From Bacteroidales bacterium UBA3684 (GTDB lineage: Bacteria > Bacteroidota > Bacteroidia > Bacteroidales > P3), in assembly GCA_002372855.1 (NCBI GenBank), contig DFIZ01000042.1, positions 22,886-58,739 on the forward strand: DNA of 35,854 bases, given 5' to 3'. The position numbers and the translations under genes are program-made. Below are positions 16,746 through 24,388 of the stretch, piece after piece; the stretch's first letter is position 1, and each line of letters begins with the position of its first letter. The notes beneath the pieces are model-generated. The model was not told the origin of the DNA and searched no databases. It saw nothing but the letters and a program-made list of their open reading frames with translations.

Positions 16746-17423
16746 TTATTTTTCCAGGACCACCACATGAGTCTCTGGAGCAGGAGCGGAGGTGGAGTAG
16801 ACAACATAGGAGCCGTCGTCGATACTGAAGTCGGTGTACTGGCGGAGGTAGTCCTCGTAGATGAAGGTGTTCAGCTCGAACCACTCGCTGTCGGCATCGG
16901 GGGCCGGTTTGCAGCGTTTGACCGGGATAAAGTTGTTGGTATCGACCACCAGCTCGAAGGGTATGCCCTCCATACGGCTGCGATTGTCAAGGGGTTGCGC
17001 CGTGCGGAAGAGGGCGACGACATCGCGGTAGGCGTCCTTGGCGAAGGGCAGGCTGCAGTGGTGTATCCACTCGCGGCGGGCGCCGAGGTCCACCATGTCG
17101 TCCACCACCTGTTGCCAGTGGGCGGAGTCGGCAATATCCTCGACAATAAGGTAGTACACACGCCACAGCGAGGTGTCCATGGCCTCGACGGCACGGCGGG
17201 TTTCGTCCATTGCCTGGCGGCACCCGTAGCAATACGGGCTGGTGAAGATGAGGGCACGGAAATGACTGGTATCCTGCGCAATGGCAGTTAGTTCATCCAT
17301 ACCCATCGACCCGTCGGGAATGTAGAGTTTATGCTCAGGTGTTTTTGCCTCACAGCTTGTCAGCATGATCAAAGAGACAGCCATGGTAGCAAACGTAAAG
17401 ATTGAAGATTTGTTTTTTCCCAT
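16746..17423 (-). CDS. Thioredoxin-like-fold lipoprotein
   Basis: Starting at 17423 gives 225 residues with a lipoprotein signal (MGKNKSSIFTFATMAVSLIMLTSC, lipid cysteine C24). The frame is open to 17477, but that would add 18 residues before the signal. A thioredoxin-like core follows: FRALIFTSPYCYGCRQAMDE with C65 and C68 as a CxxC pair in the right place after a beta strand, and IPFELVVDTN resembling the cis-proline region. The rest is not strongly diagnostic. A periplasm-facing disulfide or redox role is likely but not proven; it could also be a non-catalytic thioredoxin-like protein. It is transcribed toward uvrA, with element C between their ends, and lies 90 bp after the thioesterase gene. 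Confidence 0.72.
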   Translation of the reverse strand: MGKNKSSIFTFATMAVSLIMLTSCEAKTPEHKLYIPDGSMGMDELTAIAQDTSHFRALIFTSPYCYGCRQAMDETRRAVEAMDTSLWRVYYLIVEDIADSAHWQQVVDDMVDLGARREWIHHCSLPFAKDAYRDVVALFRTAQPLDNRSRMEGIPFELVVDTNNFIPVKRCKPAPDADSEWFELNTFIYEDYLRQYTDFSIDDGSYVVYSTSAPAPETHVVVLEK

Positions 17424-17513
17424 ATTTTTGTGGTTTAAAATTTTTTCCATATATATTAGACGCAAAAAATGTGTCAAATATTACACCTGTTGAAAACATT
17501 TTTTTCAAAAAAG

Positions 17514-17894
17514 TCACTCCGAGAGGCGCTGGCGGACGTCGTCGGGGATGACGGCGGAGGTGCCCGTGGAGCGGCGGTAGCCGGCCAAAACGGTGTGGCA
17601 TTCGGCACAGATGTCGCCGTTGTTGCTGTCCACAACTCGCTGGAGCACAGTGACGCTCTTGGTGCCGAGGCGTTCGGTCTCGGTGGTGACGTGGATACGG
17701 TCGTGGAAGTGGATCTGCCGCTTGAAGTCGACGTCGTAGTGGACTATCATCACGGTGAAGTCGCCTTCCTCGGGCGGCAGGCCGCGTTCGGCGAAGAAGG
17801 CCTCCTTGCCGAGGTCGAAGTATTCCATGATGACGGCGTTGTTGACGTGGCCCATCTGGTCGACGTCGTTGAATCTGATTTGTATATCAATCAT
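17514..17894 (-). CDS. Acyl-CoA thioesterase, 4-hydroxybenzoyl-CoA / YbgC type
   Basis: The 126-residue hotdog protein has the YbgC/4HBT signature RFNDVDQMGHVNNAVIMEYFD (D10 or D12 region with GHVNNA), followed by VMIVHYDVDFKRQIHFHDRIHVTTE, the expected central strands. These enzymes hydrolyse acyl-CoA thioesters in the cytoplasm. The start codon at 17892-17894 is immediately preceded by the inverted 7-bp-period array of the four-helix cassette (17895-17929), so its 5' leader is repeat DNA. Before insertion of that cassette the gene may have followed the histidine kinase directly. Substrate unknown. Confidence 0.88.
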   Translation of the reverse strand: MIDIQIRFNDVDQMGHVNNAVIMEYFDLGKEAFFAERGLPPEEGDFTVMIVHYDVDFKRQIHFHDRIHVTTETERLGTKSVTVLQRVVDSNNGDICAECHTVLAGYRRSTGTSAVIPDDVRQRLSE

Positions 17895-18322
17895 AAATTA
17901 GGAATTAGAAATTAGGAATTAGGAATTAAGGTTGCTTGACGTTGTTTTAGTGATACTGCTCAACATTCGCAGCAATTCTTCACAATCAGACATTATTGAA
18001 CTTTTTTCTTTTTCTGTAATATAGTCCGTTCTATATAAAAGAGTAATCCAATATTTTGTTTCATTGCATTCCTTGAATGCGATATACATTTTGGATAAAA
18101 AATCTTTTCTTGAGATGCCACACAGCGCTTCGTTGATGTTTGCTCCAATACTCGTGCCGCTACGCAACAACTGCTTTGACATAACATATTCCATCTTGTT
18201 TGCAACAAGATATTTATACAGGTCAACAATCCGTACTGCAAAATCCTCACTCTTTACTTTAATCAAATTATCGTCTTTCATGTTGCTTTAATTCCTAATT
18301 CCTAATTTCTAATTCATAATTT
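17895..18322. mobile_element. Putative four-helix-bundle gene cassette with 35-bp inverted repeats
   Basis: The S23-like gene 17919-18281 is enclosed by 35-bp inverted repeats at 17895-17929 and 18288-18322 that match at 34 of 35 positions (28 of them consecutive). Each repeat is an array of five 7-bp units, AATTAGG on the left and its complement on the right. The left repeat starts one base before the thioesterase start codon and contains the stop of the four-helix gene. The right repeat contains the stop codon of the histidine kinase. No transposase and no clear target duplication are seen. Mobility is inferred from the structure and from the similar unit around 8019-8399. Confidence 0.55.
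17919..18281 (-). CDS. Four-helix-bundle protein (23S rRNA intervening-sequence / S23 family), copy 2
   Basis: The 120 residues show the same pattern as copy 1: EDFAVRIVDLYKYL, the core MSKQLLRSGTSIGANINEA, MYIAFKECNETKYWITLL and a terminal helix CEELLRMLSSI. Identity with copy 1 is limited to these motifs, so they are distinct paralogues rather than a recent duplication. Base composition is clearly lower in GC than the neighbours, which suggests a separate origin. The stop codon TAA lies inside the left inverted repeat. The gene separates the histidine kinase from the thioesterase. Known relatives sit inside 23S rRNA intervening sequences bounded by stem-forming repeats; this arrangement is similar but in a protein-coding context. 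Confidence 0.87.
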   Translation of the reverse strand: MKDDNLIKVKSEDFAVRIVDLYKYLVANKMEYVMSKQLLRSGTSIGANINEALCGISRKDFLSKMYIAFKECNETKYWITLLYRTDYITEKEKSSIMSDCEELLRMLSSITKTTSSNLNS

Positions 18323-19183
18323 TTTTAGTGAGAAGAAGAATTCCAGGCCGCCTTCGGGGCGGTTCTTGGCGTAGATTTCGCCTCCGTGGAAGAGTACGGA
18401 ATGTTTGACAATGCTGAGGCCCAGGCCGGTGCCTCCGTTCTGGCGCGAGCGGCCGCTGTCGATGCGCACGAAGCGGTCGAAGAGGCGCGAGAGGTACTCG
18501 TCGGCCACGCCCTTGCCGGTGTCGTAGAAGTGGAGATAATAGTGGGTGGCCGAGTGGCTGGGTGGCTGGGTGTTGACTTTCGGGGGTTCGTAGGTTTCGA
18601 GCACGATGTCCACACCCTCGCCGGCATAGGAGACGGAGTTCTCCAGCAGGTTGCGGAAGATGCAGTAGAGCAGTTCGTGGTTGCCCTGCATGGGCATGGG
18701 CGGCAGGTTGTTGTGGAGCGTGATGGCGGCAGTGGCGGCCTTGTCGGCAAGGTCGGCCACGGCCTCGTCGGCCACCGTGCGGGCATCCACGTCGGTGCGC
18801 GGGAAGAGGTCGGAGCTCTCCTCCAGCTTGTTGATGACGGACACGTCCTGTATGAGGTCCGAGAGACGGAGGGTCTGGCGGTAGCAGCGGTCGAGGAAGT
18901 AGCGGCGGCGCTCGTCGTCGACGGGCTTGTCGGAGAGGAGTATCTCCAGGTAGCCGCGGATGGAACTGACGGGGGTCTTCAGCTCGTGGGCGATGTTGGA
19001 GGTCATCTCCTGTTTCAGCTGGCGGTTGCGCTGCTCGGTGGCCTCGGCCTCGCGGCGCAAGCGGTTGGCTTCGTCGGCCAACTGCTTGAGGCGTACATTC
19101 TTAAGCATCAGGCGTATGTAGAGAAACAGCACTACGAGGATGGCCGCCAGCGCCACCCATACAGCCCAGTCAGACCAATCCAT
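18314..19183 (-). CDS. Sensor histidine kinase (HisKA / HATPase_c)
   Basis: From the ATG at 19183 the kinase has 289 residues: one N-terminal membrane helix (about 5-25), a coiled coil (30-60), a HisKA domain with phospho-accepting H66 in SNIAHELKTPVSSIRG, and an HATPase_c domain with the N box NLLENSVSYA, G1 box DTGKGVADEYLSRLFDRF and G2 box GGTGLGLSIVKH. There is no periplasmic sensor domain, so the signal may come through the membrane or a partner. The start overlaps the response-regulator stop by 14 bp; an alternative TTG at 19207 adds eight residues. The stop codon lies in the right inverted repeat of the four-helix cassette, so the last residues may have been altered by it. Confidence 0.92.
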   Translation of the reverse strand: MDWSDWAVWVALAAILVVLFLYIRLMLKNVRLKQLADEANRLRREAEATEQRNRQLKQEMTSNIAHELKTPVSSIRGYLEILLSDKPVDDERRRYFLDRCYRQTLRLSDLIQDVSVINKLEESSDLFPRTDVDARTVADEAVADLADKAATAAITLHNNLPPMPMQGNHELLYCIFRNLLENSVSYAGEGVDIVLETYEPPKVNTQPPSHSATHYYLHFYDTGKGVADEYLSRLFDRFVRIDSGRSRQNGGTGLGLSIVKHSVLFHGGEIYAKNRPEGGLEFFFSLKKL

Positions 19184-19775
19184 AGCCGAAACCTGTTTTG
19201 TTGACAATCCGTGAACCTTCGGCGCCCAGTTTCTTGCGCAGGCGCGCTATGTGGACATCCACGCTGCGTTCGCCCACCAGGGCGTCGCCCGGCCACACGG
19301 CGGCAAGAATCTCTTCGCGAGTGAAATAGCGACCGGGATACTGCCGGAAGAGGTCGAGGATGAGGTGCTCGCGCTTGGTCAGGCAGTCGGGCTCGGCGGG
19401 GGCCGACGGGGCGCTGCGTCGGAGCACGGCCTTGACACGTGCCAGCACGGTGTCGAAGGAGAAAGGCTTGGTGATGTAGTCGTCGGCACCGGCGGCGAAG
19501 CCCTGCAGCTGGTCGTCGTGGGCGTCGCGGGCGGTGAGGAAGATGATCGGGGTGTTGTCGCCACGGCTGCGGAGCAGGGCGGCAAGGTCGTAGCCCGACA
19601 TGCGGTCCATCATCACGTCGAGCATCAGCAGGTCGTAGCGCCGGCCGGCGTCGACCAGCGCAAAGGCCTCCTCGGCGCTGGGGGCGGTGTCGGTCTCGTA
19701 GCCCTCGCTCTGGAGGTTGAAACTGAGGATCTCGCAGAGGTCCTGTTCGTCGTCTACTATGAGTATCTTTGTCAT
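19170..19775 (-). CDS. OmpR/PhoB-family response regulator
   Basis: The ATG at 19775 gives 201 residues beginning MTKILIVDDE. The receiver domain has the acidic pair D8/D9, phospho-acceptor D53 (LLMLDVMMDRMSG), the threonine of FLTARD and lysine in YITKPF. The C-terminal winged helix (about 130-201) has LTKREHLILDLF, FTREEILAAVW and the recognition helix RSVDVHIARLRKKLG, typical of OmpR/PhoB regulators. The longer frame to 19883 would run into tRNA-Phe and is rejected. It is co-translated with the downstream kinase. Targets unknown. Confidence 0.94.
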   Translation of the reverse strand: MTKILIVDDEQDLCEILSFNLQSEGYETDTAPSAEEAFALVDAGRRYDLLMLDVMMDRMSGYDLAALLRSRGDNTPIIFLTARDAHDDQLQGFAAGADDYITKPFSFDTVLARVKAVLRRSAPSAPAEPDCLTKREHLILDLFRQYPGRYFTREEILAAVWPGDALVGERSVDVHIARLRKKLGAEGSRIVNKTGFGYGLV

Positions 19776-19814
19776 AATAATGTATAACGCCGCTTTCGCG
19801 GAATTATTGTATAC

Positions 19815-19847
19815 AAAAAAAGGGAGACCTTTTTCGGGTCTCCCTTT
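19815..19847 (-). terminator. Intrinsic terminator of tRNA-Phe
   Basis: An 11-bp perfect stem (19837-19847 with 19819-19829) and 7-nt loop begins a few bases after the tRNA 3' end and is followed on the minus strand by a T-run. Confidence 0.85.
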
Positions 19848-19851
19848 CGCG

Positions 19852-19924
19852 TGGCATCGACTGGATTTGAACCAGTGACGCAAGGATTTTCAGTCCTTCG
19901 CTCTACCAACTGAGCTACGACGCC
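19852..19924 (-). tRNA. tRNA-Phe (GAA)
   Basis: The 73-nt cloverleaf is complete on the minus strand. The acceptor stem is GGCGTCG with CGATGCC (one G-U pair), the D arm GCTC...GAGC, the anticodon arm AAGGA-CTGAAAA-TCCTT with anticodon GAA, and the T arm ACTGG-TTCAAAT-CCAGT. The discriminator is A and CCA is not encoded. It has its own promoter (19943-19974) and terminator (19815-19847). Confidence 0.97.
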
Positions 19925-19942
19925 AACTCTTGAAATCGGATG

Positions 19943-19974
19943 CAAAAGTACGAACTTTTTGCAAACCGGCCAAA
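19943..19974 (-). promoter_or_regulatory. tRNA-Phe promoter
   Basis: On the minus strand TTTG (19971-19974) precedes TACTTTTG (19943-19950) with a 20-bp spacer, in the extended context TTCGTAnnTTTGCA seen at other promoters of the window. The -7 box ends 18 bp before the tRNA. Confidence 0.85.
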
Positions 19975-20036
19975 TTTTTTTTCTAAAAATCGGAATACTC
20001 CTGTATATCGAAATTGATTTTCAGTCGTTTTAGGAA

Positions 20037-20681
20037 TTATTTTTTTTCGTCCACTTCCTCTTTTTTCCCCTTCGGAGAGAAGAAAACCAGCTCTATCAGA
20101 AGCCAAATTGCGCCAATTGTGATGGCGGCATCGGCCACATTGAAGATGGCGCTGAAGAAGAGGAAGTGCTCGCCGCCGATGAGTGGCATCCAGTCTGGCC
20201 AGTTGAATTCGAACAGGGGGAAGTAGAACATGTCCACCACCTTGCCCTGCAGCAGCGGCGCATAGCCTCCCTCGGGGGGGAAGAGAACGGCGGGTTCGTA
20301 GTAGCTTTCGTTGAAGACGACTCCGTAGAAGCAGCTGTCGATGAGGTTGCCGACGGCTCCTGCCAAAATAAGCGAGATGCATGCCAGGAACGAGGTGCGG
20401 GTGTCTTCCTTTTTCATCAGGCGGACGAGATACCAGATAATGGCGCTTATGGCCACTATGCGGAAGAGCGTCAGGATGATCTTCCCGGCAGTCCCCCCGA
20501 GCGTTGCGCCGAAGGCAAAGCCCTCGTTCTCTATGAAATGCAGGCGACACCACTCGCCAATCAGCGGTATGTCTTCGCCGATCTGCATATTGGTTTTCAC
20601 CAGTATTTTCACTATTTGGTCGACCACGACGATGGCGGTCATTATCAGGACAAAAATCCAGGCACGTTTTTTCTTATCCAT
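20037..20681 (-). CDS. lspA: Lipoprotein signal peptidase (signal peptidase II)
   Basis: LspA cleaves the signal peptide of prolipoproteins in the inner membrane. The 214 residues have four membrane segments (about 7-28, 68-87, 98-115, 175-200) and the family boxes: FIENEGFAFG (N52), AGAVGNLID (N112), the catalytic aspartate D150 in KVVDMFYF, and D184 in FNVADAAITIG. It is longer than the E. coli enzyme because of a loop between boxes C and D (about 120-146), common in Bacteroidota, and the arginine that usually follows GNxxD is serine here. The start overlaps the DUF3109 gene by 8 bp; lspA is the last gene of a five-gene operon. The many lipoproteins in this window are its expected substrates. 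Confidence 0.93.
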   Translation of the reverse strand: MDKKKRAWIFVLIMTAIVVVDQIVKILVKTNMQIGEDIPLIGEWCRLHFIENEGFAFGATLGGTAGKIILTLFRIVAISAIIWYLVRLMKKEDTRTSFLACISLILAGAVGNLIDSCFYGVVFNESYYEPAVLFPPEGGYAPLLQGKVVDMFYFPLFEFNWPDWMPLIGGEHFLFFSAIFNVADAAITIGAIWLLIELVFFSPKGKKEEVDEKK

Positions 20682-21210
20682 TGTTTCTCAAGTTTATCTG
20701 TTCAATTAATTCGTCGTACCACTCCTGTCCGAAGCGACGGACGAGAGGTTCTTTCAGGTACACATACAGGGGTTCGCCCTTGCCTTTGGCGCAGCGGCAG
20801 ATGTCCCACTGGTGGTAGTTCACAGCCGTGAACTCGCCGTAGTCCTCCACGCGGATGGGGTACAGGTGGCACGACACCGGCTTGTACAACCCCTGCAGGG
20901 CGCAGAGGGCACAGCCGTCGGCGCCGTAGGTGATGAAAGCGCAGGCTCCGCCGTCGATGAGCGGGGTGCCGAGGTCGCCGTCCTTGTCGCGCACGGCTAC
21001 GCCCTGCTTTGCCACGGCTTCACGCCCGGCGTCGGTCATGCGTGGCAGGGCATCGGGCAGCACGGCTTCGAGCTTCGCCACCTCCTCTTCCAGCAGGGGA
21101 GCCCCGCTGTCGCCGTCGACGCAGCAGGCGCCCTTGCAACAGGCGAGGTCGCAGCCGAAGCGGCAGTCGGCAATGTCGTCGGAGACAATACTGTTCTTCA
21201 CTATAATCAT
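20674..21210 (-). CDS. DUF3109 family cysteine-rich protein
   Basis: The 178 residues match the DUF3109 family of Bacteroidota: IVSDDIADCRFGCDLACCKGACCVDGD at the N-terminus, then GACAFITYGADGCALCALQG, KPVSCHLYPIRV and WDICRCAKGKG. At least ten cysteines in these clusters suggest a metal or Fe-S binding site, similar to YkgJ-type cysteine cluster proteins, but no biochemical role is established. It overlaps both neighbours (4 bp with the dehydrogenase, 8 bp with lspA), so it is translationally coupled in the operon. I write only part of each motif and cannot name the bound metal. Confidence 0.83.
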   Translation of the reverse strand: MIIVKNSIVSDDIADCRFGCDLACCKGACCVDGDSGAPLLEEEVAKLEAVLPDALPRMTDAGREAVAKQGVAVRDKDGDLGTPLIDGGACAFITYGADGCALCALQGLYKPVSCHLYPIRVEDYGEFTAVNYHQWDICRCAKGKGEPLYVYLKEPLVRRFGQEWYDELIEQINLRNNG

Positions 21211-22133
21211 TTCAGCACATCAATTATTTTGTCCGCCAGTACGGCGGCGAGTTTATATTTCGATTCCACAGTCCATCCCGCCACGTGGGGCGTAAGCACC
21301 GTACGGTCGCTCCGCAGGAGGTACTGCATCGGCTCCGGCGCATCGGCCAGGCCGTCCTTGGTCATGTCCTCGTATTCGAGCACATCCAGCGCGGCACCCC
21401 GCACCTTGCCCTCCTCCAGACCCTGTGCCAACGCAGCGGTGTCCACCACCGCCCCGCGCGAGGTGTTCAGCAGGAAGAAGGGCTTGCGCATGGAAGCAAT
21501 GAAGCCGGCGTCGAGGTAATGGCGGGTTTCGCCGGTGAGCGGCACATGGAAGCTGACCACGTCGGCCACCCCCTGCAGTTCCTCGAGCGATACCGCCTCG
21601 ACGTCCTCCGGTGCCTTGTATTTGTCGTAGGCCAGCACTCGGCAGCCGAACCCGCTGAGCCTTTGGGCAAAGGCGTGACCCATGTTGCCGTAGCCGATGA
21701 TGCCCACGGTGAGGTTCCCCAGCTCATAGCCACGGTTCTCTTCGCGACGCCACTGCCCCCGACGCACCTCGGCGTCGGCACGGGCGATGTTGTTCAGCAA
21801 CGCCAGCAGCAGGCCCACGGCATGCTCGCCCACGGCATCGCGGTTGCCCTCGGGACTATTGAGGCAACGTATGCCCTTGCTCTCGGCGTATTCCACATCG
21901 ATGGTCTCCATGCCGGCCCCTACCCTGCCGATGCAGCGCAGCGAAGGCACACGGTCGATGAACGCACGGTCAACCACCACCTTGCTCCGCACCACCAGCC
22001 CGTCGCATCCCTGTGCGGCGGCGATGAGGCCTTCGTAGTCGTGCCCAGGTTCCACGCTGACTTCGATGCCAGCCTCGCGGAGCCGCTGTTCAAGCACCTC
22101 GTGGGTGCAGTCGGATATCAGTACCTTGGTCAT
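21207..22133 (-). CDS. D-isomer-specific 2-hydroxyacid dehydrogenase (phosphoglycerate dehydrogenase-like)
   Basis: From the ATG at 22133 the protein has 308 residues. It shows the NAD-binding motif GIIGYGNMGHAFAQ, the catalytic arginine in NTSRGAVVD, a conserved glutamate region LDVLEYED, and catalytic histidine in LTPHVAGWT, with the substrate-binding front part VGAGMETIDVEYAESKGI. This is close to SerA without the C-terminal ACT domain, so it could make 3-phosphohydroxypyruvate for serine or reduce another 2-keto acid. The open frame to 22631 is a shadow through the K+ channel gene and is excluded. It lies 8 bp after the channel gene and overlaps DUF3109 by 4 bp. Confidence 0.9.
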   Translation of the reverse strand: MTKVLISDCTHEVLEQRLREAGIEVSVEPGHDYEGLIAAAQGCDGLVVRSKVVVDRAFIDRVPSLRCIGRVGAGMETIDVEYAESKGIRCLNSPEGNRDAVGEHAVGLLLALLNNIARADAEVRRGQWRREENRGYELGNLTVGIIGYGNMGHAFAQRLSGFGCRVLAYDKYKAPEDVEAVSLEELQGVADVVSFHVPLTGETRHYLDAGFIASMRKPFFLLNTSRGAVVDTAALAQGLEEGKVRGAALDVLEYEDMTKDGLADAPEPMQYLLRSDRTVLTPHVAGWTVESKYKLAAVLADKIIDVLK

Positions 22134-22141
22134 TGTTCCGT

Positions 22142-23104
22142 CTAGTTCTTGATGGCCTCGTCCTCCTCGTACTCGCCCTGCAGCGGGTTCTTGCGCATGC
22201 GGTTGCGTGGACGTTTGTATTCCAGTATGGTCTCTCCGGCCACCACTCCCGTCGGCACGGCTATGATGGAATAGCCGAGCAGCATCACTATCACTGCCAG
22301 GAACCGTCCGCCCGTCGTCACCGGCACCACGTCGCCGTAGCCCACCGTCGTGATGGTCACCACGGCCCAGTAGATGCCCGTCGGTATGCTCTTGAAGGCC
22401 GGGTTCACCCCGCTCTCGAACGAGTACATCAGCGTGCCCAGTATCACAGCCGCCACCAGCATGAACATCATAAATATCAATATCTTGACAACGCTGTTGC
22501 GCAAGGCGTTCAGCAGGTGGAATGCCTCCAGCTGGAAACGCTCCAGCTTGAAGATGCGGAAAATACGCATCACCCTCAGCAGCCTCAGCACCGTCAGTGC
22601 CTGGGTGGCAGGCACAAAGATGCTCAGCCACGCCGGGAAGATACTCAGGAAATCAATCACTCCCCAAAACGACAGCACATACTTCCGGGGATGCTTCAGG
22701 CAGTAGATTCGAAGGTAGTATTCGAAGGTGAACAGCAGGGTGAACGCCCACTCCAACACCTTGAAAATGATGTACGATATAGACAGGTGTGCACGGCTGT
22801 TCATGGTCGACGTGGTGCCCGTCAGGCTGTCCACCAGCAGCAACACGATGTTGGCCACAATCAGCACCAGCAGCCACACGTCGAAACGCTTGCCCGCCGG
22901 AGTGTCGCTCTTGAAGATAATCTCGAATATCTGCTTCTTGGTCAGATTGCGGTAGCGCTTGGGTATCAGCCACCCGAAGAGCAACCTGTGCATTATGGCA
23001 CCGATGGCGTTGATGCAGCGGTTGAACAGTCCGCGATAGTCCACCTTCGCAAACCATTTCCTTGCACGCCAGAAGGCATCCACCAGTCCGTCTATCAGTT
23101 TCAT
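22142..23104 (-). CDS. Voltage-gated potassium channel (Ion_trans family)
   Basis: The 320-residue membrane protein has six transmembrane segments plus a pore loop. S4 carries positive residues at every third position (R174, R177, R180, R183, K186, R189), and the selectivity filter is TTVGYGD at 252-258, the K+ signature. The order S1 (74-92), S2 (113-131), S3 (143-163), S4, S5 (205-228) and S6 (264-290) matches Kv-type channels. The first 60 residues form a basic cytoplasmic region, and the C-terminus ends with a charged tail. It is the second gene of the M16-lspA operon, 13 bp after the protease. Its physiological role is not evident from its partners. Confidence 0.92.
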   Translation of the reverse strand: MKLIDGLVDAFWRARKWFAKVDYRGLFNRCINAIGAIMHRLLFGWLIPKRYRNLTKKQIFEIIFKSDTPAGKRFDVWLLVLIVANIVLLLVDSLTGTTSTMNSRAHLSISYIIFKVLEWAFTLLFTFEYYLRIYCLKHPRKYVLSFWGVIDFLSIFPAWLSIFVPATQALTVLRLLRVMRIFRIFKLERFQLEAFHLLNALRNSVVKILIFMMFMLVAAVILGTLMYSFESGVNPAFKSIPTGIYWAVVTITTVGYGDVVPVTTGGRFLAVIVMLLGYSIIAVPTGVVAGETILEYKRPRNRMRKNPLQGEYEEDEAIKN

Positions 23105-23117
23105 ATCCTTTTTTGAT

Positions 23118-24374
23118 TTATTTCCCTTTAATCACCAGCATGTTCTCCCGCTCGTCGCGGAACACCTCGCGGGCGGCACGCTGCACGTCGGCCGGCGAAA
23201 TGCGCCGGTAGGCTTCGGGCTCGCTGTTGGCCAGGCCGGTATTGCCCAGCCACGTGTAGTGACACAGGCTCATCGCCCGGTCCGACGCCTTGTACTGCGA
23301 GAAGACGAAGGTGCTCTCGTACTTGTTCTGCACCTTCTCCAGCTCACCCTCCTCGACACCCTCTTCCACCAGCGTCCGCGCCTCCTTGCGAAGGGCTTCG
23401 GCCACCTCGTCCACCTCCACGCCCGGCAGCAGCTTGGCACTCATCACCATCAGTCCCGGACCCGCCTCGCCACTGATGTACACGTCGGCTTCCGACACCA
23501 GGCGGCCCGGACGCACGATATTGCCATACACACGGCTCGACGTCCCGTTGCCCAGCACGTCGCTCACCAGGTCGCACGCCCTGAAGTCCTTGCCGAAGTG
23601 TCCACACATGGGCCAGGCCATATAGAGCGCCGTGGCCGGCACCTCGCGTTCCACCTCGAGCCTTCTCGGCTCCCTCTGCTCCGGCTCGGCAGGGTATTCG
23701 CGCTCGCACGCAAAACACCGCTCACCACGCTCCTCGCTCCACGCTCCGCAGCCCCAGGCCTTCGCCACAAGGGCTATGATCCGATCGCTCTCCATCGGTG
23801 CCACCACCGCCAGGATGGCGTTCGCCGGACGGTAGTAGCGGCTGTGGAACGCCTGCACATCCTCCAGCGTGGCCTCGCCCACATGACGTATGTCCGCCCC
23901 GATGGTCGGCCAGCGGTAGGGGTGCACCTTGTAGCACAGCGGACGCATCAGCAGCCACATGTCACCGTAGGGCTGGTTCATGTAGCGCTGGTTGTACTCC
24001 TCCGTCACCACCCTCTGCTGCACACTCAGGGCCTTGGCGTTGAGGGCCAGGTGGGCCATGCGGTCGGCCTCCAGCATGAGGCTGGTCTCCAGACCGTCGA
24101 CGGGCACGGTGATGTAGTAGTTGGTATAGTCGTTGTTGGTGAACGCATTGTTCTCCCCGCCGAGCGACGACACCACGGCGTCGAAATCCGGCACCCGCTC
24201 CGTGCCGCCGAACATCAGGTGTTCAAACAGATGGGCGAATCCCGTCCGCGACGGGTCCTCGTCCCTGGCTCCGACGCTGTACAGCACATTCACCGTCGCC
24301 AGCGGCGTGTCCCACGCCTCGTGCGTCACCACGGTCAAACCGTTGTCTAATATGTACTTCTTGTACGTTATCAT
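23118..24374 (-). CDS. M16 family zinc peptidase (insulinase/processing-peptidase type)
   Basis: The ATG at 24374 gives 418 residues starting MITYKKYILDNGLTVV, the usual M16 opening. The inverted zinc motif HxxEH is at 48-52 (HLFEH), followed by the MFGGTERVPD segment and a downstream zinc-ligand region with VVTEEYN. The second, inactive half contains KASDRAMSLCHYTWLGN. These peptidases degrade or process peptides; many Bacteroidota encode single-chain pairs. No signal peptide is seen, so it is probably cytoplasmic. Residues about 209-219 (GAWSEERGERC) are encoded by a 7-bp-period array (23720-23747). It is first in the operon and has a full promoter. Confidence 0.9.
   Translation of the reverse strand: MITYKKYILDNGLTVVTHEAWDTPLATVNVLYSVGARDEDPSRTGFAHLFEHLMFGGTERVPDFDAVVSSLGGENNAFTNNDYTNYYITVPVDGLETSLMLEADRMAHLALNAKALSVQQRVVTEEYNQRYMNQPYGDMWLLMRPLCYKVHPYRWPTIGADIRHVGEATLEDVQAFHSRYYRPANAILAVVAPMESDRIIALVAKAWGCGAWSEERGERCFACEREYPAEPEQREPRRLEVEREVPATALYMAWPMCGHFGKDFRACDLVSDVLGNGTSSRVYGNIVRPGRLVSEADVYISGEAGPGLMVMSAKLLPGVEVDEVAEALRKEARTLVEEGVEEGELEKVQNKYESTFVFSQYKASDRAMSLCHYTWLGNTGLANSEPEAYRRISPADVQRAAREVFRDERENMLVIKGK
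23720..23747. repeat. In-frame 7-bp-period array in the M16 peptidase gene
   Basis: On the minus strand the units are GGAGCGT, GGAGCGA, GGAGCGT and GGTGAGC. The array sits in a surface-loop position of the M16 fold and keeps the frame. It is the GC-rich version of the GAGTGGA arrays. Confidence 0.55.
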
Positions 24375-24388
24375 AACAAAATGAACTG

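Noticed and set aside
17919..18281. Diversity-generating retroelement (Avd-like protein)
   Set aside because: The fold is related to Avd, but there is no reverse transcriptase and no template/variable repeat pair near either four-helix gene.
19776..19883. N-terminal extension of the response regulator
   Set aside because: It overlaps the tRNA-Phe gene and its terminator; receiver domains start at MTKILIVDDE.
22134..22631. N-terminal extension of the 2-hydroxyacid dehydrogenase
   Set aside because: It reads through the K+ channel gene in the wrong frame; MTKVLISD at 22133 is the family-like start.
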